Source: an uncultured Clostridia bacterium
GTDB taxonomy: Bacteria; Bacillota; Clostridia; Christensenellales; CALVMC01
Length of the DNA: 64,000 bases
NCBI GenBank assembly: GCA_944342015.1
Contig: CALVMC010000001.1
Location: 124,001 to 188,000 of the forward strand
Reading direction: 5' to 3'
This document shows positions 1 to 7,486 of the stretch, in pieces. The position numbers and the translations under genes are program-made. Within the stretch, counting starts at the first letter, position 1, and every line of letters starts with the position of its first letter. Under the pieces are notes generated by a model. It was not told the origin of the DNA. It ran no database searches and saw nothing but the letters and a program-made list of their open reading frames with translations.

Positions 1-1
1 C

Positions 2-151
2 GATAGAACCCTTTCTTATATAGTTCTTGCTCTTTCTTCCGAATACAATTACGAACAGACAATAAAAAATTGTTCCGATTTCGAAGTCAACGAAGGAATT
101 TTAAAAAAGTATATAAACAGTTTGAATTTATCTGACAAATTTATGGTATAA
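2..151 (+). CDS. 3' end of an unrecognised gene (partial)
   Basis: The window opens inside a reading frame giving the last 49 residues of a protein that ends in LSDKFMV and a TAA stop. The frame is open to the window edge, so the start lies upstream. The fragment is too short to place in a family. The promoter of the next gene lies over its last codons. Coding status rests only on the open frame and codon use like the neighbours. Confidence 0.5.
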   Translation, partial: DRTLSYIVLALSSEYNYEQTIKNCSDFEVNEGILKKYINSLNLSDKFMV

Positions 152-152
152 T
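144..152 (+). promoter_or_regulatory. Extended -10 promoter for the HD-domain gene
   Basis: TGGTATAAT is an extended -10 (TGn plus a perfect TATAAT) sitting over the stop codon of the upstream frame. No good -35 is present at 17 bp. The start codon at 169 follows 16 nt later with GGGTGA just upstream, so the 5' leader would be only about 10 nt. Confidence 0.5.
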
Positions 153-168
153 AAATGCGGGTGAAAAT

Positions 169-864
169 ATGATTACGCTTGAAGATATAAAAAATAACCA
201 AGAAATAAGTATGCTGTTAAAAGCATCCTGTGACTGTCTTACCGCTATGAGTTACACCGAACACGGATTAAGACACGCAAGTTATGTTTCGAATACCGCA
301 TATCGTATATTGAAAGAAATAGGATATGATGAAAGGCTTCAAGAACTTGCCAAAATTGCAGGTTATGTTCACGATGTCGGAAATTCTGTAAACCGTAACA
401 ATCACGGAATAACAGGAGCTATCTTACTTTATCCTATATTCGTAAAAATGGGTATGCCGCTTGAAGATATCGGCGTTGTTATTGCAGCGATAGGAAATCA
501 CGAGGAAGAGATAGGTGCAATCGTAAATCCTGTTGGGGCCGCTGTCGTTATTGCGGATAAAAGCGACGCTCACAGAACAAGGGTGGGAAGAAACGATTTT
601 GACGCTAACGACATTCATGACAGAGTAAATTATGCTATTCTTAAAAATTCTGTTTTTGTAGATAAAGGGAACAAGATTATTTCTTCCAAGTTTTATATGA
701 ACGAAAGTTCTTCCGTTATGGATTATTTTCAGATTTATCTTAAAAGAATGATTATGAGTGAAAAAGCGGCAAGATTTTTAGGTTGTCAGTTCAGACTTTA
801 TATAAACGATGTATTAATAAATTCTCCCGAACATATATCTCATTTAGAATCGGAAGATAATTAA
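169..864 (+). CDS. HD-domain phosphohydrolase
   Basis: A 231-residue cytosolic protein with the metal-binding signature of the HD superfamily: His36 in the first helix, the HD pair at 68-69 (motif YVHDVGN), a histidine in NHEE, and a distal aspartate at 130 (VIADKSD). Families with this layout hydrolyse phosphate esters or nucleotides; the substrate here cannot be read from sequence. The ATG is supported by GGGTGA at the right distance. The gene seems to be transcribed alone, as the next gene has its own promoter and riboswitch. What is seen is the HD motif; enzymatic role is inferred from the family. Confidence 0.8.
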   Translation: MITLEDIKNNQEISMLLKASCDCLTAMSYTEHGLRHASYVSNTAYRILKEIGYDERLQELAKIAGYVHDVGNSVNRNNHGITGAILLYPIFVKMGMPLEDIGVVIAAIGNHEEEIGAIVNPVGAAVVIADKSDAHRTRVGRNDFDANDIHDRVNYAILKNSVFVDKGNKIISSKFYMNESSSVMDYFQIYLKRMIMSEKAARFLGCQFRLYINDVLINSPEHISHLESEDN

Positions 865-937
865 TATTATAAGTTTTTTGACTCATAATATAATAGGAAG
901 AAAAAAATTAAAAATAGGAATAAATATTAAAAATCGC

Positions 938-966
938 TTTACAAATGTATTAAAGACGGTTATAAT
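938..966 (+). promoter_or_regulatory. Sigma-A promoter of pflBA
   Basis: TTTACA at 938-943, a 17-bp spacer, and a perfect TATAAT at 961-966. Transcription would start near 973, just before the ZTP aptamer. The rest of the 865-998 gap is AT-rich and shows nothing else I can name. Confidence 0.8.
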
Positions 967-998
967 AAAACTATAAAACATTCAAAAATCTGAGCGTC

Positions 999-1067
999 TT
1001 TCTGCAACTGACGGATACATAGGTTACTATGGGGGAGCAGAAAACGGTATGTGCCGACCGTCTGGGC
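999..1067 (+). promoter_or_regulatory. ZTP riboswitch (pfl motif) upstream of pflB
   Basis: The segment has the parts of the ZTP aptamer. An outer stem pairs TTTCTGC (999-1005) with GCAGAAA (1037-1043). A small hairpin pairs ATAG with CTAT (1019-1030), followed by GGGGGAG. A downstream GCCGACCGTCTGGGC carries CCGTC (1058-1062), complementary to GACGG (1010-1014), which forms the pseudoknot. ZTP/ZMP accumulates when 10-formyl-tetrahydrofolate is short, and this RNA class normally turns genes on in that state. A self-complementary GCTAAATTTAGC follows directly and may belong to the expression platform; I do not see a clear U-tract terminator, so control may be translational. Confidence 0.9.
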
Positions 1068-1109
1068 TAAATTTAGCTTAGATGGTTTTGTGTTTTTAAG
1101 GAGGTTTGT

Positions 1110-3338
1110 ATGATTAAAGAATGGAGAAATTTTAACGGCGGTAATTGGGAAACAAATATCGATGTGGCGGATTTTATCCGTAAAAATTATACCCCTTATG
1201 ACGGTGACGAAACTTTTCTTCAAGGACCTACTCAAAGAACGAAAAAAATTTCCGACAAGGTTCAGGAGCTTTTTAAACTCGAAACCGAAAAAGGCGGAGT
1301 TTTAGATGTCGATACCGAACATGTTTCTTCCTTGCTTTCTTTTAAACCAGGCTATATAGATAAAGAAAACGAAGTTATCTTCGGACTTCAAACCGATAAA
1401 CCTTTAAAAAGAGCCGTTAACCCTTTCGGGGGAATAAGATTAAGCGAAAAGGCTTGCGAGCAGTACGGTTATAAACTTTCGGATAAAATTAAAGACGAAT
1501 TTACTTACAGAACAACTCATAATGACGGCGTTTTCAGAGTTTACAGCGAGCAAATGAGAGCAGCCCGTCACGCAGGGGTTATTACAGGACTCCCCGACGC
1601 TTACGGAAGGGGAAGAATTATCGGAGATTACAGAAGAATTCCTCTTTACGGAATGGATTTCCTTATTGAATGTAAAAAGAAAGATAAAGAAAATCTTGCC
1701 GCCAAAACCATGAACGATGAAAATATAAGGCTTTCCGAAGAACTTTATAAACAACTTGAATTTATGGAAAGACTTAAAGTTATGGCAAAAGAATACGGTT
1801 TCGATATTTCAAGACCGGCTACAAATGCTTTGGAGGCCGTTCAATGGCTTTATTTCGGTTATCTCGGTGCGGTAAAAGAACAGAACGGTGCGGCAAATTC
1901 CATAGGTAGAATTTCAACATTCCTCGATATTTATTTCAACCGTGATCTCGAAGAGGGAACCATAGACGAGAGCCGTGCGCAGGAGATTATCGACGACTTC
2001 GTTTTAAAACTCAGACTGGTAAGACATCTTCGTACAGAAGAATATAACGAACTTTTTGCAGGCGATCCTACCTGGGTAACTACGGCAGAAGGCGGATTGA
2101 CTTCCGATTTTAAGCATATGGTAACAAAAACCAATTTCAGAATGCTTAATACAGAATACAATCTGGGAACCTGTTCCGAACCTAATATTACCATTTTATG
2201 GAGCGATAAACTTCCGGAAAACTTTAAAAAGTTCTGCGCAAAAGTATCTATCGAAACAGATTCCATTCAGTACGAGAACGACGATGTTATGCGTCCTATT
2301 TACGGGGACGACTATTCGATAGCATGCTGCGTTTCCGCAATGAAAACAGGAAAGCAAATGCAATACTTCGGCGCACGCTGCAATCTTGCAAAAGTTCTTT
2401 TGCTTGCATTGAACGGAGGCCGTGACGAAATTTATAATTTGCAGATAACAAAAAAATCACCTGTATTTGACGAAGGAATTTTAGATTACGATAAAGTAAT
2501 CGAGGCATATAAAAAACAGAGCAAACAAATCGCAAAGCTTTATGTCAATACTTTGAATATAATACACTTTATGCACGATAAATATGCTTATGAAAGACTA
2601 ATGATGAGTTTGCACGACACCAATGTCGAAAGACTTATGGCATTCGGTATATGCGGTCTTTCTGTTCTTACCGATAGTTTGAGCGCTATCAAATATGCAA
2701 AAGTCAGAGCAATAAAGGATGAAAGAGGACTTATTACCGATTTTGAAGTAGAAGGGGATTTCCCCAAATACGGTAACGACGACGACAGAGTAGATTCGAT
2801 AGCAAAATGGATAACGGAAGATTTCTATGCTAATTTAAAATCCAATAAAACTTACAGAAACGCAAAGCATACACTGTCTATACTGACTATTACCTCGAAT
2901 GTCGTTTACGGTAAAAAGACGGGCAATACTCCCGATATGAGAAAAAAAGGCGAACCGTTTGCGCCGGGAGCAAATCCCATGCACGGCAGAGATATAACGG
3001 GAGCCTTGGCAAGTCTAAACTCTGTTGCAAAACTCGAATACTGCACTTGTCTTGACGGTATATCGAATACTTTTACTTTGACTCCGAATATATTAGGCGA
3101 TACGCTTGATGATAAAAAGTCAAATCTCGTAAATGTTCTTACTGGCTACTTTAAACAAAATGCTCATCACCTTAATGTAAATGTTCTTAACAGAGAAAAA
3201 CTTATTGACGCTATGGAAAATCCCGGTAAATATCCTAATCTTACCATACGAGTCAGCGGATATGCCGTAAACTTCAATAAACTTAACAGAAATCAGCAAC
3301 AGGAAGTTATAAACAGAACATTCCACGAAAAATTATGA
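1110..3338 (+). CDS. pflB: Formate C-acetyltransferase (pyruvate formate-lyase)
   Basis: A 742-residue glycyl-radical enzyme that splits pyruvate with CoA into acetyl-CoA and formate under anaerobic conditions. The adjacent active-site cysteines are Cys406-Cys407 in the motif ACCVSAM. The C-terminal glycyl-radical loop is RVSGYAV, with the radical on Gly717. Length is normal for the family. The start follows AAGGAGG at 1098-1104. The gene overlaps pflA by four bases (ATGA), so the activase is translationally coupled. A ZTP riboswitch in the leader ties its expression to one-carbon status: formate is a source for 10-formyl-THF. Confidence 0.97.
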   Translation: MIKEWRNFNGGNWETNIDVADFIRKNYTPYDGDETFLQGPTQRTKKISDKVQELFKLETEKGGVLDVDTEHVSSLLSFKPGYIDKENEVIFGLQTDKPLKRAVNPFGGIRLSEKACEQYGYKLSDKIKDEFTYRTTHNDGVFRVYSEQMRAARHAGVITGLPDAYGRGRIIGDYRRIPLYGMDFLIECKKKDKENLAAKTMNDENIRLSEELYKQLEFMERLKVMAKEYGFDISRPATNALEAVQWLYFGYLGAVKEQNGAANSIGRISTFLDIYFNRDLEEGTIDESRAQEIIDDFVLKLRLVRHLRTEEYNELFAGDPTWVTTAEGGLTSDFKHMVTKTNFRMLNTEYNLGTCSEPNITILWSDKLPENFKKFCAKVSIETDSIQYENDDVMRPIYGDDYSIACCVSAMKTGKQMQYFGARCNLAKVLLLALNGGRDEIYNLQITKKSPVFDEGILDYDKVIEAYKKQSKQIAKLYVNTLNIIHFMHDKYAYERLMMSLHDTNVERLMAFGICGLSVLTDSLSAIKYAKVRAIKDERGLITDFEVEGDFPKYGNDDDRVDSIAKWITEDFYANLKSNKTYRNAKHTLSILTITSNVVYGKKTGNTPDMRKKGEPFAPGANPMHGRDITGALASLNSVAKLEYCTCLDGISNTFTLTPNILGDTLDDKKSNLVNVLTGYFKQNAHHLNVNVLNREKLIDAMENPGKYPNLTIRVSGYAVNFNKLNRNQQQEVINRTFHEKL

Positions 3339-4051
3339 ATGCAAAAGTTCACTCATATGAAAGCTTCGCCACCCTTGACGGAGAAGGAATAAGATTTGCG
3401 GTATTTTTAAAAGGCTGTAATTTAAGATGTTTATGCTGTCACAATCCCGATACTTGGAATGGGGAAGGAATAATAATAGACAGTCACGAACTTGTAAAAA
3501 AAATAGAAAGATATCGTCCGTATTTTTCAGAAAAAGGAGGGGTGACTCTTTCGGGAGGAGAACCGCTTTTACAAGGTGCGTTCGTTGAAGAATTTTTCAA
3601 ATTACTTAAAGAGAAAGGAATTAGTACCGCACTCGATACTTCGGGAAGTATAATAGATAAACATACGGATAATATATTGAAATTTACCGACCATTTGCTT
3701 CTCGATATAAAACAAGCGGATAATGAAAGTTATATGAAATTTGCAGGATGTACTTTGGATTCGGTACTTGATTTTCTTGAAAAAGCAAATAAGCATAAAG
3801 TGCGTACATGGATAAGGACGGTAATTATTCCGGGAATAAACGATAGGGAAGAGTTTGTAGAAAAGATATTTCGTATAACTCAAAAATATCCTTGCGTGGA
3901 AAAATACGAGCTTTTGCCTTTTCATACAATGGGGTTTTCAAAATATGAAAAACTTAAAATTGACAATCCTTTAAAAGGATATAAAGCGTTATCGGCTGAA
4001 AGATTGGATGAACTTAACAGTTATTTGAAAAAGTTAAATACCGCTGAATAA
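3335..4051 (+). CDS. pflA: Pyruvate formate-lyase activating enzyme
   Basis: A 238-residue radical-SAM protein that installs the glycyl radical on PflB. The 4Fe-4S ligands are Cys28, Cys32 and Cys35 (CNLRCLCC, a CX3CX2C motif with one extra cysteine). The SAM-binding LSGGEP follows. Length is typical of the PflA family. It overlaps the end of pflB by four bases, and its own stop codon lies in the loop of the terminator that ends the operon. Confidence 0.96.
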   Translation: MNAKVHSYESFATLDGEGIRFAVFLKGCNLRCLCCHNPDTWNGEGIIIDSHELVKKIERYRPYFSEKGGVTLSGGEPLLQGAFVEEFFKLLKEKGISTALDTSGSIIDKHTDNILKFTDHLLLDIKQADNESYMKFAGCTLDSVLDFLEKANKHKVRTWIRTVIIPGINDREEFVEKIFRITQKYPCVEKYELLPFHTMGFSKYEKLKIDNPLKGYKALSAERLDELNSYLKKLNTAE

Positions 4052-4070
4052 TTCAGCGGTATTGTTTTTA
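4037..4070 (+). terminator. Rho-independent terminator after pflA
   Basis: AATACCGCTGAA pairs with TTCAGCGGTATT around a small loop containing the pflA stop codon, followed by GTTTTTA. The sequence from here to 4223 is AT-rich and holds nothing else I can support. Confidence 0.85.
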
Positions 4071-4223
4071 AAGATAAACATATAATTTTTGCGTTTCAGA
4101 GCATTTTCGCTCTCAGAATTCATTTTAAATTGATTTTACGCTTAGTTAATGTTTTTTAATAATCATTTGTTATAAATATTTAATTTTAGAAAATCAAAAA
4201 TTTACTTTAATTTTCATAACAAA

Positions 4224-5084
4224 TTATAAAGCATTATTTTCTGTTTTTAAATTTTTATTCTTGCCTGAATTTTTTTTTACAATGTTAATCTCTTTGTTTT
4301 CAGTGACGGGAAGAGAACTTTCATGATTATCGTTTTCCTTCACAGAAGAAAGAGAAGAAACTGAAATATTTTCCTTGCCGACGGTTTTGTTTTCTGTCTC
4401 TTTTTCAAAATCGGTTTTTACATTAATTTTTAAATTATCGGAAATTTCTGTTTTTGTATTTTCATTTGTTTCCAAAGAGAGGTTCTGTTCGGTTTGCGTT
4501 GGCTTGTTGTTCTTTTCGGGCTCATCAAAATACTTCTTCAAAAATTTATGCATACTCTTATAGAGTATAAATGTAATTACGCTGTTTACTCCCGCTTTGA
4601 TAAGGTTAAAAGGAAGAATAAACGGAATAAGAAGTTCAAGTACTGTTTTAAATCCGGCGTCGTAATCAGGGAAGAACAAAGGAGTTAAAGCAAGGTTGCA
4701 CAGCATCATTACCGATACCCAGACGAGACACCCCGATACAAGAGAAATTATTGCACCTTTAAGAGTTTTATGAAATTTATAAATATAACCTGCCGTAAGT
4801 ACGAAACTTCCCGTCGCAATAATATGCATTACTATTCCTATCCAGCCGCTTCCGGCGCTGACAGTCAGTCCCTGTAAAACGCTTACAACTACGGTAAGTA
4901 TTAATCCGACGGTAGGGCCGTAAACGAATGTTCCTATAAATATCGGTATGTCCGCAGGGTCATATTCGAGAAAACTTACGGCAGGAAAAATGGAAAAATG
5001 AATAAAGGTAACGAGTATTACGCTCAATGCTGCAAGCATACCTATTCCTGCAATTTTTTTGGTACTCAAAGAAAACTTTTTCAT
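4224..5084 (-). CDS. ribU: Riboflavin ECF transporter substrate-binding (S) component, RibU-like
   Basis: A membrane protein of about 286 residues with roughly five to six hydrophobic segments in the first 185 residues, the fold expected for the S component of an energy-coupling-factor transporter. The FMN riboswitch in its leader strongly supports riboflavin as substrate. I place the start at the ATG at 5084 because AAGGCGG lies five bases before it; an in-frame GTG at 5090 is too close to that site. The last 100 or so residues are an odd hydrophilic tail rich in Lys, Glu, Asn, Thr and Ser, likely disordered and cytoplasmic, not usual for RibU. The shared ECF ATPases and T component are not in this window. 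Confidence 0.88.
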   Translation of the reverse strand: MKKFSLSTKKIAGIGMLAALSVILVTFIHFSIFPAVSFLEYDPADIPIFIGTFVYGPTVGLILTVVVSVLQGLTVSAGSGWIGIVMHIIATGSFVLTAGYIYKFHKTLKGAIISLVSGCLVWVSVMMLCNLALTPLFFPDYDAGFKTVLELLIPFILPFNLIKAGVNSVITFILYKSMHKFLKKYFDEPEKNNKPTQTEQNLSLETNENTKTEISDNLKINVKTDFEKETENKTVGKENISVSSLSSVKENDNHESSLPVTENKEINIVKKNSGKNKNLKTENNAL

Positions 5085-5104
5085 AAACACCGCCTTTAAG
5101 GGTA

Positions 5105-5127
5105 TAAAAAAACCCTTGAAACAGGGG
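5105..5127 (-). terminator. Terminator in the expression platform of the FMN riboswitch
   Basis: On the minus strand CCCCTG, a three-base loop and CAAGGG form a hairpin, followed by seven or more U. It lies between the aptamer and the ribosome-binding site of the transporter gene, where FMN binding would cause early termination. Confidence 0.8.
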
Positions 5128-5159
5128 CGTAAAAGAATGATATGAAGATTTATTCTTTT

Positions 5160-5260
5160 ACCATCCAGACTGTAACTGTCGGTGAGGGAATTGCACCCTT
5201 CTCTGCCTAATAGGCTTGCGGACTGTACCGCCGGTGGAGATTTTCACTCCGCCCCAAAGA
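5160..5260 (-). promoter_or_regulatory. FMN riboswitch (RFN element)
   Basis: Read on the minus strand the conserved RFN blocks appear in order: GGGGCGGAGTGAAAATC, CCACCGGCGGT, AGTCCGC, then CTCACCGACAGTTACAGTC and GGATGG. These match the classical aptamer that senses flavin mononucleotide. With the terminator downstream it should shut off the transporter gene when FMN is plentiful. Confidence 0.96.
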
Positions 5261-5268
5261 ATAATATA

Positions 5269-5297
5269 ATTTTACAACATAATATATGCTTTGTAAA
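5269..5297 (-). promoter_or_regulatory. Sigma-A promoter of the FMN riboswitch transcript
   Basis: On the minus strand TTTACA (5297-5292), a 17-bp spacer and TAAAAT (5274-5269). The start would be near 5262, at the first bases of the aptamer. It is divergent from the tsaE promoter. Confidence 0.75.
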
Positions 5298-5316
5298 GCG
5301 TTTAGGTTACAATTAA

Positions 5317-5345
5317 TTGCTAATTTATTTACTTAGGGTTATAAT
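5317..5345 (+). promoter_or_regulatory. Promoter of the tsaE operon, predicted leaderless
   Basis: TTGCTA (5317-5322), a 17-bp spacer and a perfect TATAAT (5340-5345). Only six bases separate the -10 from the tsaE ATG at 5352, so transcription should begin at or next to the A of the start codon. Confidence 0.75.
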
Positions 5346-5351
5346 TGTCTT

Positions 5352-5765
5352 ATGAAATTTTTCAGCGAAAATGAAAATGATACCTTTGAATTAGGGGAAA
5401 AACTTGCTTCTAAACTCAGCGGCGGCGAAATTATTCTTCTTGACGGAGATTTGGGCGCAGGTAAAACCGTGCTCGCCAAAGGAATTTGTAAAGGTTTAAA
5501 TATTAAGGAAACCGTTACAAGTCCTACTTATACCTATTTAAAAGAATATTTCGGGAAACTGAAAGTAAATCATTTCGACTTATACAGAATAGAAAAGGAA
5601 GAAGATGTATTCGAATTGGATCTCAAACATTATCTTTACGAAAACGCAGTTTGTATAATCGAGTGGAACAAGTTTAAAAATCTGAAAGGGAAAATTATTT
5701 CGGTAAAAATTAAAATACTTCCGCACGATAAAAGAGAAATAGAAATAAACGGAGTGAGCTTATAA
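5352..5765 (+). CDS. tsaE: tRNA threonylcarbamoyladenosine biosynthesis ATPase TsaE
   Basis: A 137-residue P-loop ATPase with Walker A GDLGAGKT at residues 32-39. TsaE works with TsaB and TsaD to put the threonylcarbamoyl group on A37 of ANN-decoding tRNAs. Length is typical. It overlaps tsaB by one base and begins an apparent six-gene operon running to ddl. There is no Shine-Dalgarno sequence between the promoter and the ATG, so translation is probably from a leaderless message. Confidence 0.93.
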   Translation: MKFFSENENDTFELGEKLASKLSGGEIILLDGDLGAGKTVLAKGICKGLNIKETVTSPTYTYLKEYFGKLKVNHFDLYRIEKEEDVFELDLKHYLYENAVCIIEWNKFKNLKGKIISVKIKILPHDKREIEINGVSL

Positions 5766-6352
5766 TGAATATACTTGCAGTCGACAGCGCATTCGAAAAT
5801 CTTCTTGTAGGTTTAAAAAATAACGGAAAAACTTATTATAAAACTTTCGAAAAAGATTTAAAAAAACATAACGCTACTTTACTTCCTGCAATAGAAGAGT
5901 TATTGAACGAAAATTCTCTGAAACTTTTCGATATCGATTATTTTGCGGTAAATACAGGCCCCGGCTCTTTCACGGGAATAAGACTCGGCGTCTGTACGAT
6001 AAACGCATTTGCTTTTGCAACCGGAAAGAAGATAATTGAACTGGATTCATTTTCACTTTCGGCATTTAACCGGATAAAAGGGTACGATTACAAGGTTTTC
6101 ATAGACTGTCTTAACGGGAATTTTTACGGTGCGGAATTTAAAAAATCTTCCTTGCACAAAATTAAAGCGGGCGAATATACTGAAAATGACATAAATTACG
6201 ATAAAGATATAGTACTGAAACAAAAGGATTTTTATAAAAAAGAAAATATAATAGAACTTTCGGAATATAAAATATCCCGCAACGAATTCACCGATTATGC
6301 GGTTCCGTCTTATTATAAAAAATCACAGGCGGAAAGGGAGCTTGACAGGTGA
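5765..6352 (+). CDS. tsaB: tRNA threonylcarbamoyladenosine biosynthesis protein TsaB
   Basis: A 195-residue member of the Kae1/TsaB fold. The N-terminal ILAVDSA and the GPGSFTGIRLG block are diagnostic. It is a little shorter than most TsaB proteins (about 220-240 residues), with a reduced C-terminal part. TsaB scaffolds TsaD and TsaE in the t6A complex; tsaD is not in this window. Its end overlaps the GTG start of rimI by four bases, and the tsaE-tsaB-rimI order is common in Firmicutes. Confidence 0.92.
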   Translation: MNILAVDSAFENLLVGLKNNGKTYYKTFEKDLKKHNATLLPAIEELLNENSLKLFDIDYFAVNTGPGSFTGIRLGVCTINAFAFATGKKIIELDSFSLSAFNRIKGYDYKVFIDCLNGNFYGAEFKKSSLHKIKAGEYTENDINYDKDIVLKQKDFYKKENIIELSEYKISRNEFTDYAVPSYYKKSQAERELDR

Positions 6353-6786
6353 GTTTTACCGTTAAAAAAATAAACGAAAGCGATTTAATTGAAATCAGTA
6401 AAATATGCGACGATTCTATTTCCGATCCTTTCGGAATACAAGGATTTAAAGACCTATATAAACTTGAACATGTTAAAATACTTAAATCCGTTAATCAAGA
6501 CGAAATTACAGGTTATATCGTTTTAAGCATCGTAAAAGACGAGGCGGAAATACTTTCGATAGCGGTCGGTGAAAATTTCAGAAGACAAGGCTTTGCCAAG
6601 CTTTTAATGAAAGAAGGATTGAATCTAATAAAAAAATCGGATGCTAAAAAAGTATTTCTCGAAGTACGGGAAGACAATATCTGCGCTATAAATTTATACC
6701 GAAGTTTCGGCTTCAAAGTTATTTCGGAGCGAAAGAATTACTATAAAGATAAAAAAACTGCGCTCGTAATGATGGCTGAGCTTTGA
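6349..6786 (+). CDS. rimI: GNAT N-acetyltransferase, RimI-like
   Basis: A 145-residue GNAT-fold protein. The acetyl-CoA binding loop is RRQGFAK, and the C-terminal INLYRSFGF segment is typical of RimI, the enzyme that acetylates the N-terminus of ribosomal protein S18. GTG is the start, overlapping the tsaB stop (GTGA). Assignment to RimI rather than another GNAT relies on the position next to tsaB. Confidence 0.85.
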   Translation: MSFTVKKINESDLIEISKICDDSISDPFGIQGFKDLYKLEHVKILKSVNQDEITGYIVLSIVKDEAEILSIAVGENFRRQGFAKLLMKEGLNLIKKSDAKKVFLEVREDNICAINLYRSFGFKVISERKNYYKDKKTALVMMAEL

Positions 6787-6797
6787 GGTGAATTTTA

Positions 6798-7484
6798 ATT
6801 TTAAACCATATTCAATTCGGTTCGGGAGACGACATTCTTTTTTTGCACGGTTGGGGCGGTTCTCTCGACAGTTTTATGGGCGTTGCCCGAAATATTCAAA
6901 ATCACAGAATAACTTTATTGGATTTTTACGGATTCGGAAATTCCGAACATCCCGAAAATCCACTTTGCCTCGATGACTATGTAGAAGCCGTAAAAGAAAT
7001 AATCGAGTTTTACGACATGAAAAATCTTACGGTTTGCGCTCATTCTTTCGGTGGCAGAGTGGCTATAAAACTCGCTTCTCAAAATTTCCCATACATAAAA
7101 AGAATGCTGCTTACCGACAGTGCAGGGGTGCTGCCCAAAAGAGGACTGAGCTATAAGTTAAAGGTAGGCGCCTATAAATTTTTCAAAAAATTCAACATAA
7201 CGCTTAAAACCGGTTCTCAGGATTATAATTTGTTAAGCGATGTAATGAAAAAAACCTTCGTTAATGTCGTAAACGAAGATTTAACTCCTTTGCTTTCTGA
7301 AATAAACATTCCCGTTCTTCTTATTTGGGGCGATAAAGATAAGGATACGCCTTTATATATGGCAAAAATTATGGAAGAAAAAATTCCTGATTCAGCTTTA
7401 ATTATTTTTCACGGTTCGCACTTTTGTTACATAGAATGTTTAAGCGACTTTACGATTATACTTCAAAAATTTGCGGAGGGATAA
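6798..7484 (+). CDS. Alpha/beta-fold hydrolase with an apparent non-standard start
   Basis: About 228 residues with the alpha/beta hydrolase core: HGWGG (oxyanion), nucleophile elbow AHSFGG, acid in IWGDKDKD, and histidine in FHGSHF. The homologous N-terminal strand (IQFGSGDDILFL) lies before the first usable start, a TTG at 6843 that falls inside the HGWGG region. In frame, after a stop at 6789, there is no ATG, GTG or TTG. A good ribosome-binding site GAGGTG (6785-6790) points to ATT at 6798. So either AUU is the start, or the gene begins at 6843 and is shortened, or a small error shifts the frame from the GTG at 6788. Substrate unknown; the setting between rimI and murF gives no clear clue. 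Confidence 0.75.
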   Translation: MLNHIQFGSGDDILFLHGWGGSLDSFMGVARNIQNHRITLLDFYGFGNSEHPENPLCLDDYVEAVKEIIEFYDMKNLTVCAHSFGGRVAIKLASQNFPYIKRMLLTDSAGVLPKRGLSYKLKVGAYKFFKKFNITLKTGSQDYNLLSDVMKKTFVNVVNEDLTPLLSEINIPVLLIWGDKDKDTPLYMAKIMEEKIPDSALIIFHGSHFCYIECLSDFTIILQKFAEG

Positions 7485-7486
7485 TT

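Noticed and set aside
4375..4688. Plus-strand frames opposite the transporter tail
   Set aside because: Antisense to the low-complexity Lys/Glu tail; no promoter or RBS.
6788..6976. A GTG-started 62-codon frame with good RBS spacing
   Set aside because: Its product does not look like a protein and it overlaps the hydrolase in another frame. It is kept only as one explanation for the odd hydrolase start.
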